Below the pieces are notes generated by a model. It did not search any database. It was given only the letters and a program-made list of their open reading frames with translations, and was not told the origin of the DNA. Below are positions 37,792 to 46,900 of a DNA stretch of 58,409 nt, one piece after another. The translations under genes were made by a program, and so were the position numbers. Positions within the stretch are counted from its first letter, which is position 1; each line of letters opens with the position of its first letter. Origin of the DNA: Rhodospirillales bacterium RIFCSPLOWO2_02_FULL_58_16 (lineage in GTDB: Bacteria; Pseudomonadota; Alphaproteobacteria; Rhodospirillales; 2-02-FULL-58-16); the NCBI GenBank assembly GCA_001830425.1, contig MIAA01000043.1, positions 24,780 through 83,188 of the forward strand, given 5' to 3'.

Positions 37792-40275
37792 CTAAAACTC
37801 CAGCGGCTTGATCCCCCAGATTTCCTTGGCATAGGCGTGGATAGTCCGGTCGGAGGAGAATTTACCCATGTTGGCGACGTTCATAATGGCTTTGCGCCCC
37901 CATTCCTGCGGGTCGCGGAAGGCCTCGTCAACGCGCTCCTGGCATTTTACATAAGCGGCGTAGTCGGCCAGCAGCAGGTAGTGGTCGCCGCCCCTGAGCA
38001 GGGTATCGACGATAGGCTGGTAGCGGCTATGGTCATGTGAAGAGAAAAAGCCTTCGCCGATCATGTCGATGGCGCGTTTGAGTTCGACATTGTCGTTGTA
38101 GTACCGCCATGGGTCGTAGCCGGCGGCGCGCAGGTTGTGGGCTTCGCCGGTGTCCAGGCCGAAGATGAAGATGTTGTCTTCTCCCACCTCTTCTAAAATC
38201 TCGATATTGGCGCCGTCAAGCGTGCCGATGGTCAGCGCTCCGTTCAGGGCGAATTTCATGTTGCCGGTGCCGGAAGCCTCGGTGCCGGCGGTGGATATTT
38301 GTTCAGACAGGTCGCTGCCGGGGATCACGTCCTCGGCGGTGGTGACGTCGTAGTTGGGGATGAACACCATCTTGAGGCGGCCATTTACCGCCGGATCGTT
38401 ATTGACGATTTCGGCGACGTCGTTGACCAGCCTTATGATCAATTTGGCCATGGTGTAGCCGGGCGCCGCCTTGCCCCCGATGATTACCGTCCGTTTCACC
38501 GCATCACCGTCCTGGTTATCGCGAAGGCGGTTGTAACGGGTGATGACGTGAAGGATATTGAGAAGCTGGCGCTTGTACTCATGGATGCGCTTGACCTGGA
38601 CATCAAACATGGAGGATGGGTCCACATTTATGTGACGTCTCGCGGCAATGAGTCGGGCCAGCCGTTCTTTATTGCGTCTTTTGATGGCGATGAACTTGTC
38701 GCGGAAAGCGGCGTCTTCGCTTAACGGCTCCAGCCCCTTCAGCAGGGACAGGTCCTTGGTCCAGCCGTTGCCCACATGCTCGCTTATCAGCGCCGCCAGT
38801 TCCGGGTTCGCCTGCAACAGCCAGCGTCTCGGCGTGATGCCGTTGGTCATGTTGGTGAACTTGTCCGGGTATATCTTGTCGAAGTCGGCGAACAGCGTAG
38901 AGCGCAACAGCTTGGTATGCAGTTCGGCGACGCCGTTCACCTTGTGGCTGGCGACAATGGCCAGATGAGCCATGCGGATACAGTGGCGCTCCTCATCGAC
39001 CAGCGACATGCGGCGAAGCACGGCGCCGTCGCCGGGGAAAATGTAACGGACCTGCCTAAGAAAGTGATCGTTGATCTGGAAGATCAGCTCCAGATGGCGG
39101 GGCAGCACCCGTCTTATCATGTCGATAGGCCAGGTTTCCAGAGCCTCCGGCAACAGGGTGTGGTTGGTGTAGGAGAAGGTGCGCGTGACAATATCCCATG
39201 CCTTGTCGAAATCATAGCCGTAGACGTCGATGAGCAACCGCAGGAGTTCGGGAACCGCCATCGCCGGATGGGTGTCGTTGAGCTGCAAGGCTACCTTGTT
39301 GGGTAAATCGTCAAGAGAATCCTTGCTCCTCTGGAAACGGGAAAGGATGTCCTGGATGGAGGCGCTGACGAAAAAATACTCCTGCTTGAGTCGCAGTTCC
39401 TGCCCGGTTGCCGTCTTGTCGTTGGGATAGAGAACCTTGGACAGGTTTTCCGACGCCGTTTTGTCTTCGACCGCCTTGATGTAGTCGCCCTCGTTGAAAT
39501 AGTTGAGGTTAAAATCACGGGAAGAGCGGGCCGACCACAGGCGCAGGTTGGTCACCATTTCCGAGTCAAAGCCGGAGAACGGCACGTCAAAGGCCATGGC
39601 CATCACTTCGTTCGTATCCACCCACTGGCATACTTTGTCGCCGGCGGCGTTCTTGAAACAAACGATGGCGCCGTTGAAACGCACCGGATAGATGATGCTG
39701 GAACGCTCGAACTCCCAGGGATTCCCGTAGCGCAGCCAGTTCTCCGGGTGTTCCACCTGCTGGCCGTTTTCGATGCGCTGGGTAAAGATGCCGTATTCGT
39801 AACGGATGCCGTAGCCGAGTCCCGGATAGCTATGAGTGGCCAGCGAATCCATGAAACAGGCGGCCAGCCTGCCCAACCCGCCGTTGCCCAGCGCCGCGTC
39901 GCATTCGCTGTCCTGGATTTCGCCGTAGTTACACCCGAACTCGCCGATAATTTTGGTGACTTTATTATAGAGGCCGAGATCGAGGAGTTGCTTGGTCAGG
40001 CTCCGTCCGATCAGGTATTCCATGGAAAGGTAGTAGACCCGCTTGACGTCCTTGTCATACAGAGTCCGTCCCGTCCTGATGTAACGCTCGGACAGGATGC
40101 CGCGAACCAGATAGGCTATGGCATAGAACCAGTCGCGGGAAGTGGCGAACGCCGGGTCCTTGCCCACATGCTGGATCATAAAATTGAGCAGACCGGCCCG
40201 AATCGACGCCTCGTCATCGAGATCGACCAGATCGCTTTCCATATAGGCCGCTTCGTTCAATTGTTTTTTGGGCAT
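37792..40275 (-). CDS. glgP: Glycogen/maltodextrin phosphorylase
   Basis: 827 residues. Releases glucose-1-phosphate from alpha-1,4 glucan ends; GT35 fold with pyridoxal phosphate. The cofactor lysine is in EASGTGNMKFALNGALTIG near residue 670. N-terminal signatures include YYLSMEYLIGRSL and LGNGGLGRLAACFMDSLAT. Followed on the minus strand by nothing but the convergent XRE gene; glgA lies 15 bases upstream and probably shares its transcript. Confidence 0.97.
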   Translation of the reverse strand: MPKKQLNEAAYMESDLVDLDDEASIRAGLLNFMIQHVGKDPAFATSRDWFYAIAYLVRGILSERYIRTGRTLYDKDVKRVYYLSMEYLIGRSLTKQLLDLGLYNKVTKIIGEFGCNYGEIQDSECDAALGNGGLGRLAACFMDSLATHSYPGLGYGIRYEYGIFTQRIENGQQVEHPENWLRYGNPWEFERSSIIYPVRFNGAIVCFKNAAGDKVCQWVDTNEVMAMAFDVPFSGFDSEMVTNLRLWSARSSRDFNLNYFNEGDYIKAVEDKTASENLSKVLYPNDKTATGQELRLKQEYFFVSASIQDILSRFQRSKDSLDDLPNKVALQLNDTHPAMAVPELLRLLIDVYGYDFDKAWDIVTRTFSYTNHTLLPEALETWPIDMIRRVLPRHLELIFQINDHFLRQVRYIFPGDGAVLRRMSLVDEERHCIRMAHLAIVASHKVNGVAELHTKLLRSTLFADFDKIYPDKFTNMTNGITPRRWLLQANPELAALISEHVGNGWTKDLSLLKGLEPLSEDAAFRDKFIAIKRRNKERLARLIAARRHINVDPSSMFDVQVKRIHEYKRQLLNILHVITRYNRLRDNQDGDAVKRTVIIGGKAAPGYTMAKLIIRLVNDVAEIVNNDPAVNGRLKMVFIPNYDVTTAEDVIPGSDLSEQISTAGTEASGTGNMKFALNGALTIGTLDGANIEILEEVGEDNIFIFGLDTGEAHNLRAAGYDPWRYYNDNVELKRAIDMIGEGFFSSHDHSRYQPIVDTLLRGGDHYLLLADYAAYVKCQERVDEAFRDPQEWGRKAIMNVANMGKFSSDRTIHAYAKEIWGIKPLEF

Positions 40276-40290
40276 CCGGGTTCCAAACTC

Positions 40291-41727
40291 CTATGGCAGA
40301 AGTTCATTATAGAGCGACAGATATTCATTCGCTACTTTCTTCCAACTGAAATCCTGCGTCATCGCGGTTTTTTGAACGACCCGCCAATCCTTGGGCCGGC
40401 GATACAGGTCAACGCCGCGTTTTACCGCGCCGAGCAGTTCCCCGGCCGTCGCCCCGTCGAAGACGAAACCGGTCCCCTCCTTGCCTTGGGAAATATCAAT
40501 CACGCTGTCGGCGAGACCGCCGGTTCGGCGGACTATCGGCAGGGCGCCGTATCTTAAGGCGTATAACTGGGTAAGGCCGCAAGGTTCAAAGCGCGAAGGC
40601 ATAACGACCATATCGGAACCGGCTATGATGCGATGCGCCAGCTCTTCGTCGTAACCGATCTTGACCGCCATGCGTCCTTGGGAAGCGTTCGCCGCCTTTG
40701 TCATGGCGTGTTCCAGTTTTGCTTCGCCCGAACCGAGAACCGTCACCTGGGCGCCGAGGCCGAAGATGCCGTCCAACGCTTTCAGCAGCAGGTCCATGCC
40801 CTTTTGTCTGGTAAAGCGTCCGACGACGCCGAGAAGCGGCGTATCGCCCGCTTCGTTCAGTCCCATCTCGCGTTGCAGCGCGCGCTTGCATTCGGCTTTG
40901 CCGCCAAGCCGGGCGGCCGAGTAGCCGCCGGCAAGCGCCTTGTCGTCGGATGAATCCCATAATCCGTAATCAACGCCGTTGAGAATGCCGCGCAGCAGAT
41001 GAGACTTGGCCCGAATCAGCCCTTGCAGGCCTTCTCCCATCTCTTCGCCTTGAATTTCGCGGGCATAAGCGGGGCTTACCGTGGTGATGCGATCCGAAAA
41101 CTGTAGCCCCGCCTTCATGAACGAGACCTTGCCGTGATACTCGACGCCGTCGATGGAAAACAGGTCGCTGCTCAGACCGATGCTTTGCAGCACCGCACGC
41201 TCAAAAAGGCCCTGGTAGTGAAGATTGTGGATAGTAAAGACGGACGGGGTGCGCGCCCCGTCCCACCGCTTCAGATAAAGCGGAATCAGGCCTGTATGCC
41301 AATCATTGGCGTGCAGCACATCCGGTCGCCAACCGTCTACGGCGCCGCCGCTTGCGACCATGGCCGCCGCCTTGGACAGCAGGGCAAAGCGCAGATGGTT
41401 GTCGGGCCAGACATGGCCTTTCGCATCCTGGTAAAGGCTTCCCGGACGGTCAAACAGGGCCGGACAATCAACCAGCAACGCCGGCACACCGCTATCGGGC
41501 ATGCGGCAGGGCAGCAACCCGGTCTCTCCGGCGCCCAGCGGGTCTCCAAGCGGCGCGCTTGCGCCTTTCGCATCCGCCTTGGCCAGGGCTTCCGGGTAGG
41601 CGGGCAGGATAATTCGCACGTCATTGCCGAGGGCGGCCAATGCCGCCGGCAACCCGGAAGCGACATCGGCCAAGCCGCCGGTCTTGACCAGCGGATAGGC
41701 TTCGGCAACGGCGAATAAAATTCTCAT
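40291..41727 (-). CDS. glgA: Glycogen synthase (ADP-glucose)
   Basis: 478 residues. GT5 enzyme adding glucose from ADP-glucose to glycogen. The N-terminal binding motif KTGGLADVASGLP lies at residues 16-28; the C-terminal catalytic segment MPSRFEPCGLTQLYALRYGALP and RRTGGLADSV are complete. First gene of the glgA-glgP pair. The partner glgC is 6.6 kb away beyond the glycan cassette. Confidence 0.97.
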   Translation of the reverse strand: MRILFAVAEAYPLVKTGGLADVASGLPAALAALGNDVRIILPAYPEALAKADAKGASAPLGDPLGAGETGLLPCRMPDSGVPALLVDCPALFDRPGSLYQDAKGHVWPDNHLRFALLSKAAAMVASGGAVDGWRPDVLHANDWHTGLIPLYLKRWDGARTPSVFTIHNLHYQGLFERAVLQSIGLSSDLFSIDGVEYHGKVSFMKAGLQFSDRITTVSPAYAREIQGEEMGEGLQGLIRAKSHLLRGILNGVDYGLWDSSDDKALAGGYSAARLGGKAECKRALQREMGLNEAGDTPLLGVVGRFTRQKGMDLLLKALDGIFGLGAQVTVLGSGEAKLEHAMTKAANASQGRMAVKIGYDEELAHRIIAGSDMVVMPSRFEPCGLTQLYALRYGALPIVRRTGGLADSVIDISQGKEGTGFVFDGATAGELLGAVKRGVDLYRRPKDWRVVQKTAMTQDFSWKKVANEYLSLYNELLP

Positions 41728-41779
41728 GGAGGGTAACTATCATAGTTGCCGGATTACGCCCAGTCAGTTGACCGCTTTT

Positions 41780-43585
41780 TTACTTCGGCAAGGCGACCAA
41801 AGACGCTTCGATGCCGTTTCTCGATACGATTTTCTTGCGCGCATATTCATGAAGCTTCTGTTCGGCGCCGATAAAAAGGCCATGGTCCGGCCATTGTTGT
41901 TTGTAGCCGCCCGTCCGAACAGCCTCGAAAGCCTCATCCACCGTCGCCGCAAACCGGACCTTTCCGCCATGGGTCCACCAGTCGGCCTCTTTCCTGCCTT
42001 GGGCGGAGGCGCCCAGGTAACAGCGGTTGTAGGCATATGACCGGTAACAAGTCTCGGCAATCTCGTCACGGATGCAAAAGACCGCCCCGTCCGGATTGTT
42101 CCCCAGATATGTGGCGATGGTTTCCTCCACCTCGCGGTTTACGGCGGTTGCCTCCCGGATAAATTCCTTATTGCCTTGGATGTACTCCAGAAAATACGAA
42201 ACTATCCCGATCCCGCTTATTGCGATGAGGAGCGTGAAATTCAACCAACGCCGGGTGGTTTTGGACATCCAAACAAGAAAGGTCATCAGACAGACCATGG
42301 ATGAGATGAAAAGCCGCTCTTTAAGTCCAAAGGTATTTATCGAAGAAAAAGCCTCACCGGCGACTTTCGGGGCGCCGATGATTATGTTGATGGAAATTCC
42401 CATGACGGCTAAAGCGGCAAATATAAAAGCCCTGTCATTGCGGCGAATCAGCCCGTGGACGCCGACCGTCAGCGCAACGATCAGGCAAAGACCCAATTGC
42501 AGGGTCAGCCCATTCACGGGCAGCGCCTGCAAATACGTCTCCCAGCCGGCGTTTTTTAGTCCACCCTGGTTTTTGTACGCGATCAGGCCGGTAGAAATCC
42601 ACGAATGGCTGTAGACATTCGCGCCGACGAGGAAGCCCAGCAGGGACGGCCCGAACGCCCTGGTTACGAACAGGCGCGACGGTTCTGAAATTTTAGCCGA
42701 CCAAAACATTCCCCAGGCGGTGAATGCTCCGGGAATAAGTATGATGACCCAGGACTTCCAGATCAGCCCTTTGAAGGCGATCATATTTGCAAACAGATAA
42801 TCCGGCTCCAGGCTTTGAAAGTATCCATATGCCGTAATCGAAAACTCAAAGGTTAAAAGGAAAACGGCGATAACGGCAACTATCAGCAAAGCCCGTTCCG
42901 TCGGCGGGGGGCATTCGCCGGCGAATCTCTTTGATAAAATATCTCGTCGCGTAAAAATAAAGTCGGCGGCAAGAACAAGCGCGACAGGAATGGCAAAAAC
43001 AATGGAGATATATAATAACGACGTTGCCAGGCCAAAAAGAAAAAACGTCGATAAAGTTACAAGAAGATCATTTTCTTTCTTTGCAAGTACAGCATACAAA
43101 CCTATAGAGAGCGGTACTAATAATAAACCATATATAATGTAGTTGTTAAAAATAGTCGAGAACGCCGCCATGGCCGGCATTGTCGCCATGATAACGCTCA
43201 AGCACAGCGTCACGAACCATGGAATTCGCCCGCGTTCGGCCAGTGCGGCGCTTATCCATCCGCACAAAAACACCATCAGGATAATAAATAAAATGCCGAG
43301 GACAAAAAAACGATCAACGGCCTCTCCGCTTCCGTCGGCGCCGGAAAGAAATACCAGGAACGAACCGATCTCCTGCGTCAGATATCCGGGATGGTGGTAT
43401 GTGGTTATTGCCGTTCCCTTGGTTCCGGCGCAGAACATAAATGCCAAGGCATCGAATTTTCCGATGAGATATCCGCGTCCGGTAATGAAATATTCAACGG
43501 CGAGTACCGACAGAAACGGCATAATAAATGACAAAAAATGCCGTCTCTTGCCGCCGGCCTCAGATAATTTTTCAACAATGCTCAT
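41780..43585 (-). CDS. Polytopic membrane protein of glycan cassette
   Basis: 601 residues, about 12 or more membrane helices through residue 465, then a soluble domain of about 135 residues with several Cys (VFCIRDEIAETCYRSYAYNRCYLG). Architecture resembles membrane glycosyltransferases of the GT-C type, and an Asp/His pattern (FDALAF, TTYHHPGY) occurs in the first loop, but no family signature is certain. It is the last gene of the minus-strand cassette, 7 bases after a methyltransferase. Base composition is AT-richer than the glycogen genes. A sugar transfer or surface-polymer role is inference from context. Confidence 0.6.
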   Translation of the reverse strand: MSIVEKLSEAGGKRRHFLSFIMPFLSVLAVEYFITGRGYLIGKFDALAFMFCAGTKGTAITTYHHPGYLTQEIGSFLVFLSGADGSGEAVDRFFVLGILFIILMVFLCGWISAALAERGRIPWFVTLCLSVIMATMPAMAAFSTIFNNYIIYGLLLVPLSIGLYAVLAKKENDLLVTLSTFFLFGLATSLLYISIVFAIPVALVLAADFIFTRRDILSKRFAGECPPPTERALLIVAVIAVFLLTFEFSITAYGYFQSLEPDYLFANMIAFKGLIWKSWVIILIPGAFTAWGMFWSAKISEPSRLFVTRAFGPSLLGFLVGANVYSHSWISTGLIAYKNQGGLKNAGWETYLQALPVNGLTLQLGLCLIVALTVGVHGLIRRNDRAFIFAALAVMGISINIIIGAPKVAGEAFSSINTFGLKERLFISSMVCLMTFLVWMSKTTRRWLNFTLLIAISGIGIVSYFLEYIQGNKEFIREATAVNREVEETIATYLGNNPDGAVFCIRDEIAETCYRSYAYNRCYLGASAQGRKEADWWTHGGKVRFAATVDEAFEAVRTGGYKQQWPDHGLFIGAEQKLHEYARKKIVSRNGIEASLVALPK

Positions 43586-43592
43586 GATGACC

Positions 43593-44486
43593 CTATGATC
43601 GGCGACGAGCGATCAACAGCATCTCGCCGTTCAGCTTTAACGGCAACATGAGATTACGAAACGGCGCCATGGTAAGAAACGGATATATAAGGTTGCCGAT
43701 CCAATAACGCTTGAGGCTTACCGCCAGAGAAAAAAGCTGGAAATGAACCACATGCGTCCTGTGGTCGATAACCTCGAATCCGGCTTTTTCCATCATAGCG
43801 CCCAAGGTTCGCCGGGAGAAGTAATGCAGGTGCATCCCCTGAAACCACCACCAGCGTTTTCCAAGCAATCGCGGCAACCATGCGTCTATATCGCCGGTAT
43901 AGACAACGATGATTCCGCCGGGCTTAAGGGCCTTTGCGGCGCAATCAATTTCCTTTTGAGGATTGTCCAGATGCTCAATGACGCCGAGCATAGTCAGGAC
44001 GTCGAAATGTTGATTGAAGCCGGTGTCGCTCAGCGGTTCATGGTGAATCGCATGGCGTTGCGAGGCGATAAGCGCCGCCCATTTTGAAAGCTCTATGCCC
44101 TCCACCTCATAGAATTCCTTTGCTTCATCAAGGAATATCCCTGTCGAACACCCTACATCCAGGAGACGCCCGCCGGGGACAATCTCTCGAATATGCTTCA
44201 ACACTCTGCGGGAAGTCAGGCGGCGCTGGCTTTCCGATGACAGATACGTCTCATCAACGGTGTCTTTGTATGCGGAACTCAGATCGGGCATGGGATTGGT
44301 AAAGACCAGACCGCATCCCCGGCATTTTACAATTGCGTATGTCAGTCTGGTTTCAGGGCTGAAATCATAATCTACCGTGGGCGGGCGGTCGCCGATTTCA
44401 TCATGGTGCAATAATTCATGATCATCGCCGCCGCACAGGTTACAGCTAATGTTACTTTTCGAGACCACGGGTTTATTTAGGGTCAT
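43593..44486 (-). CDS. SAM-dependent methyltransferase with N-terminal zinc ribbon
   Basis: 297 residues. Zinc-ribbon-like cysteines CNLC and CRGC flank the N-terminal 60 residues; the class I methyltransferase core follows (LLDVGCSTGIFLDEAKEF, near residue 108, and TMLGVIEHLDNPQKEI). A C-terminal hydrophobic stretch suggests membrane contact. This layout is common in polysaccharide and lipid clusters. The ATG overlaps the previous gene's stop (ATGA). Confidence 0.85.
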   Translation of the reverse strand: MTLNKPVVSKSNISCNLCGGDDHELLHHDEIGDRPPTVDYDFSPETRLTYAIVKCRGCGLVFTNPMPDLSSAYKDTVDETYLSSESQRRLTSRRVLKHIREIVPGGRLLDVGCSTGIFLDEAKEFYEVEGIELSKWAALIASQRHAIHHEPLSDTGFNQHFDVLTMLGVIEHLDNPQKEIDCAAKALKPGGIIVVYTGDIDAWLPRLLGKRWWWFQGMHLHYFSRRTLGAMMEKAGFEVIDHRTHVVHFQLFSLAVSLKRYWIGNLIYPFLTMAPFRNLMLPLKLNGEMLLIARRRS

Positions 44487-45931
44487 ATCTGTTCTTTTCT
44501 CTTTTCGGCCACGATGACCTGATGAGAGAAAAAGTCTCGAACTCCGAAATAGAACTCCACTAACTCAAAACCCGATCCGGCAAGCCATTGTTCGGTCTGG
44601 TTTCGCGATGTTATGTAGGTGTGCTCGGATGGATGCAATTGCCGATCATTTCCGAATAACCGGCTCAGCACAAAGTGTATCATCTTGAATGCATTTACCG
44701 TAAGCCCCCATGATGGGGGCCAGAAAAGAACCAGACGTCCGCCGGGTTTAATAACACGATTGAATTCATCAAGTATTGATGGAATTTCCTTTTCGGTGAA
44801 ATGCTCCATCACTCCAAGATTAAATATGCCGTCATAAGCCGCCTTTTCGGAAGGTATCTCAAAAATATTCCCCAGGATGAGGTTCCGGCGTATCGGATGC
44901 CGGCGGGCATATTCGTTCAGCGCTACCGGAGAGAAATCAAGCGCGTCCACATGAAATATCTTCGCCGCGTCAACGTCAACCTCGCCGCTTCCGCATCCGG
45001 CGTGCAGAAGCCGGGAGCCGTCGACAAAATATCTTTTAAGGAAATGGTTAAGCGCCGGGCGGAAGAGGAAGCGGCGATACAGGCCGGCGATTAAATCATA
45101 CAACCGTTTTCCTTCGTAATTTTCTCGGCTCCAATAGGCGTCCCAATGATCTCTTGCCGCGTCCTTTTCAGCCTCGGGCGAATTCGGGCAGGGGGTCGCA
45201 TAAATCATTTTCCGTAGCGAAAACTTCAGGCGCATACCCAGGGAAATCAGGGAAAGACCGCTGTTCGCAATATCGGCGAAGCGCATTTTTGAATGCCCGT
45301 AGGTCCGGGGCGGAAGCTTGATAGGAACTTCAGCGATGGGAATGCCGTTGGCGTGAAGCCGTGAAAGGCTCTCGTAGAAAAACGCATAGCCCCGGTTTTC
45401 CACCATTTCAATAATGCCGAGGATAGTCCGGTTCAGAGGGTATGCGCGAAAAGCTCCCGTCGCATCATAGGGAAGGCCAAGAATATTCCTGGTCATTAAA
45501 TGGCCGAAATGAGTCAATAATTTTCTCATTAACACCCACCCGTCCAGACTGTCGGGATTGATAAATCTTGATCCCACAACAACGGTGTCTTGTCGGGAGA
45601 GGCGCAGAAAATCGGGGATATCCTCCGGGTCGTGGGTATGATCGGCGTCCATGGTGACCAGAGTTCTAAAGCCGTGCTCACAAGCCCATTTAATTCCTTC
45701 TATGTGAGCGGACCCGATGCCGAGTTTGCCTGCCCGATGCAGAACGTGGATGCGGTTATCATCCCTGACGAACTGATCCAGAATTTTTCCCGTGCCGTCA
45801 GGAGAATTGTCATCAACAAACAGGATTTCCGTTTCAAGGCCGGTGCTTCTAATTTTGGAAACGATCAACGGCACATTCTCGACCTCGTTATAGGTCGGAA
45901 TCATGATAAGCAGGCCCATATTATTATTCAT
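44483..45931 (-). CDS. GT2 glycosyltransferase fused to a methyltransferase
   Basis: 482 residues in two domains. Residues 1-235: polyprenyl-phosphate mannosyltransferase (Dpm1)-like GT2 with IPTYNEVENV, FVDDNSPDGTG and TMDADHTHDPEDIP. Residues 260-482: class I SAM methyltransferase with LLHAGCGSGEVDVDAAK, the acidic VDALDFSP, and FNLGVMEHFTEKEI. A hydrophobic join (ISLGMRLKFSLRKM) could touch the membrane. The fusion suggests both reactions act on one lipid-linked sugar; that is inference. MNNNMG leaves two possible ATG starts four codons apart. Confidence 0.85.
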   Translation of the reverse strand: MNNNMGLLIMIPTYNEVENVPLIVSKIRSTGLETEILFVDDNSPDGTGKILDQFVRDDNRIHVLHRAGKLGIGSAHIEGIKWACEHGFRTLVTMDADHTHDPEDIPDFLRLSRQDTVVVGSRFINPDSLDGWVLMRKLLTHFGHLMTRNILGLPYDATGAFRAYPLNRTILGIIEMVENRGYAFFYESLSRLHANGIPIAEVPIKLPPRTYGHSKMRFADIANSGLSLISLGMRLKFSLRKMIYATPCPNSPEAEKDAARDHWDAYWSRENYEGKRLYDLIAGLYRRFLFRPALNHFLKRYFVDGSRLLHAGCGSGEVDVDAAKIFHVDALDFSPVALNEYARRHPIRRNLILGNIFEIPSEKAAYDGIFNLGVMEHFTEKEIPSILDEFNRVIKPGGRLVLFWPPSWGLTVNAFKMIHFVLSRLFGNDRQLHPSEHTYITSRNQTEQWLAGSGFELVEFYFGVRDFFSHQVIVAEKRKEQI

Positions 45932-45940
45932 ACATACCGC

Positions 45941-46900
45941 TCAGACCCTTTGCCTTTCGGCGTCAACCATGATCTTTGCTATCTGGCCGATGCCGGCATG
46001 CGGTCGCCATGCCGTCGCCTCCCGCAACCGGGCGCTGTCACCGACGAAAAAGCTTTCCATTTCCGCCTTTTCCAGCAGAGATGAATCTTGAATGACATGA
46101 TCGCGCCAGTTCAGGCCGATATAATCGAAAACGGCCTCGACAAAGTCCCTGATGGTGTTTACCCGCCCGCTGGAGATTATAAAATCATCTGCATGGTCCA
46201 GCTCAAGAATTCGCATCATTGCATCGGTGTATTCAGGCGCATAGCCCCAATTAACCTTGCTGTCCAAATTACCAAGAACAAGCCTGTCCCTTGCGCCTCG
46301 TTCAATGGCGACAGCGGATCGTACAATCTTGACGGTAACAAAACGAGCGGAGCGGTGCGGCGATTCGTGATTGTATAGAATCCCGACGCTGCAATAAAGA
46401 TTGTTATGTTGACGGTACATTCGACAGATATTTACTCCGGCGGCCTTTGATATTCCGTAGGGCGAGATCGGCTCCATGGGCGTGGTCTCGTCTTGAGGTG
46501 TCTCTCGCGGAATGCCGAATATATGGCTGGAGGCGGCATAGAACAATCGTGCGGATGGGGCATGAACAAGCATGGCCTGAAGGATGTTCAGCAAGCCGAA
46601 GACATGAACGGAAAAACTCCGCCGCATGATCATCGGGTCGGATGCCGCAGCTTCTTGCGAGGAATGATGATACGCCGCCAGATAGAAAATTTTCTCCGGG
46701 CGTATTGTTAAAATTGTCTCTTTAACCGCCGTTGCGTTGCCGATTGAAACCTTGCCGCACAATTTACCGTCGGGACCATGGAGGCCGGAGCGGCTGATGC
46801 CGTACGCCTTGACATTGATTTCCGATAATTGCCGACTCAGCAAAGTTCCGTCCTGACCTTTGCATCCGACGATCAGGGCTGTGTCATTCTTATGCGTCAT
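45941..46900 (-). CDS. GDP-mannose 4,6-dehydratase-like SDR enzyme
   Basis: 319 residues from ATG 46900, which overlaps the upstream gene by 11 bases; an in-frame TTG further up is less likely. Rossmann motif GCKGQDG at residues 13-19, the catalytic YGISK near residue 147, and NHESPHRSARFVTVKI, all typical of GDP-mannose 4,6-dehydratases (extended SDR). The expected reaction makes GDP-4-keto-6-deoxymannose. It is shorter than usual GMD and its active site Ser/Thr lies in FYAASSHIFG, so substrate could differ. Confidence 0.82.
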   Translation of the reverse strand: MTHKNDTALIVGCKGQDGTLLSRQLSEINVKAYGISRSGLHGPDGKLCGKVSIGNATAVKETILTIRPEKIFYLAAYHHSSQEAAASDPMIMRRSFSVHVFGLLNILQAMLVHAPSARLFYAASSHIFGIPRETPQDETTPMEPISPYGISKAAGVNICRMYRQHNNLYCSVGILYNHESPHRSARFVTVKIVRSAVAIERGARDRLVLGNLDSKVNWGYAPEYTDAMMRILELDHADDFIISSGRVNTIRDFVEAVFDYIGLNWRDHVIQDSSLLEKAEMESFFVGDSARLREATAWRPHAGIGQIAKIMVDAERQRV

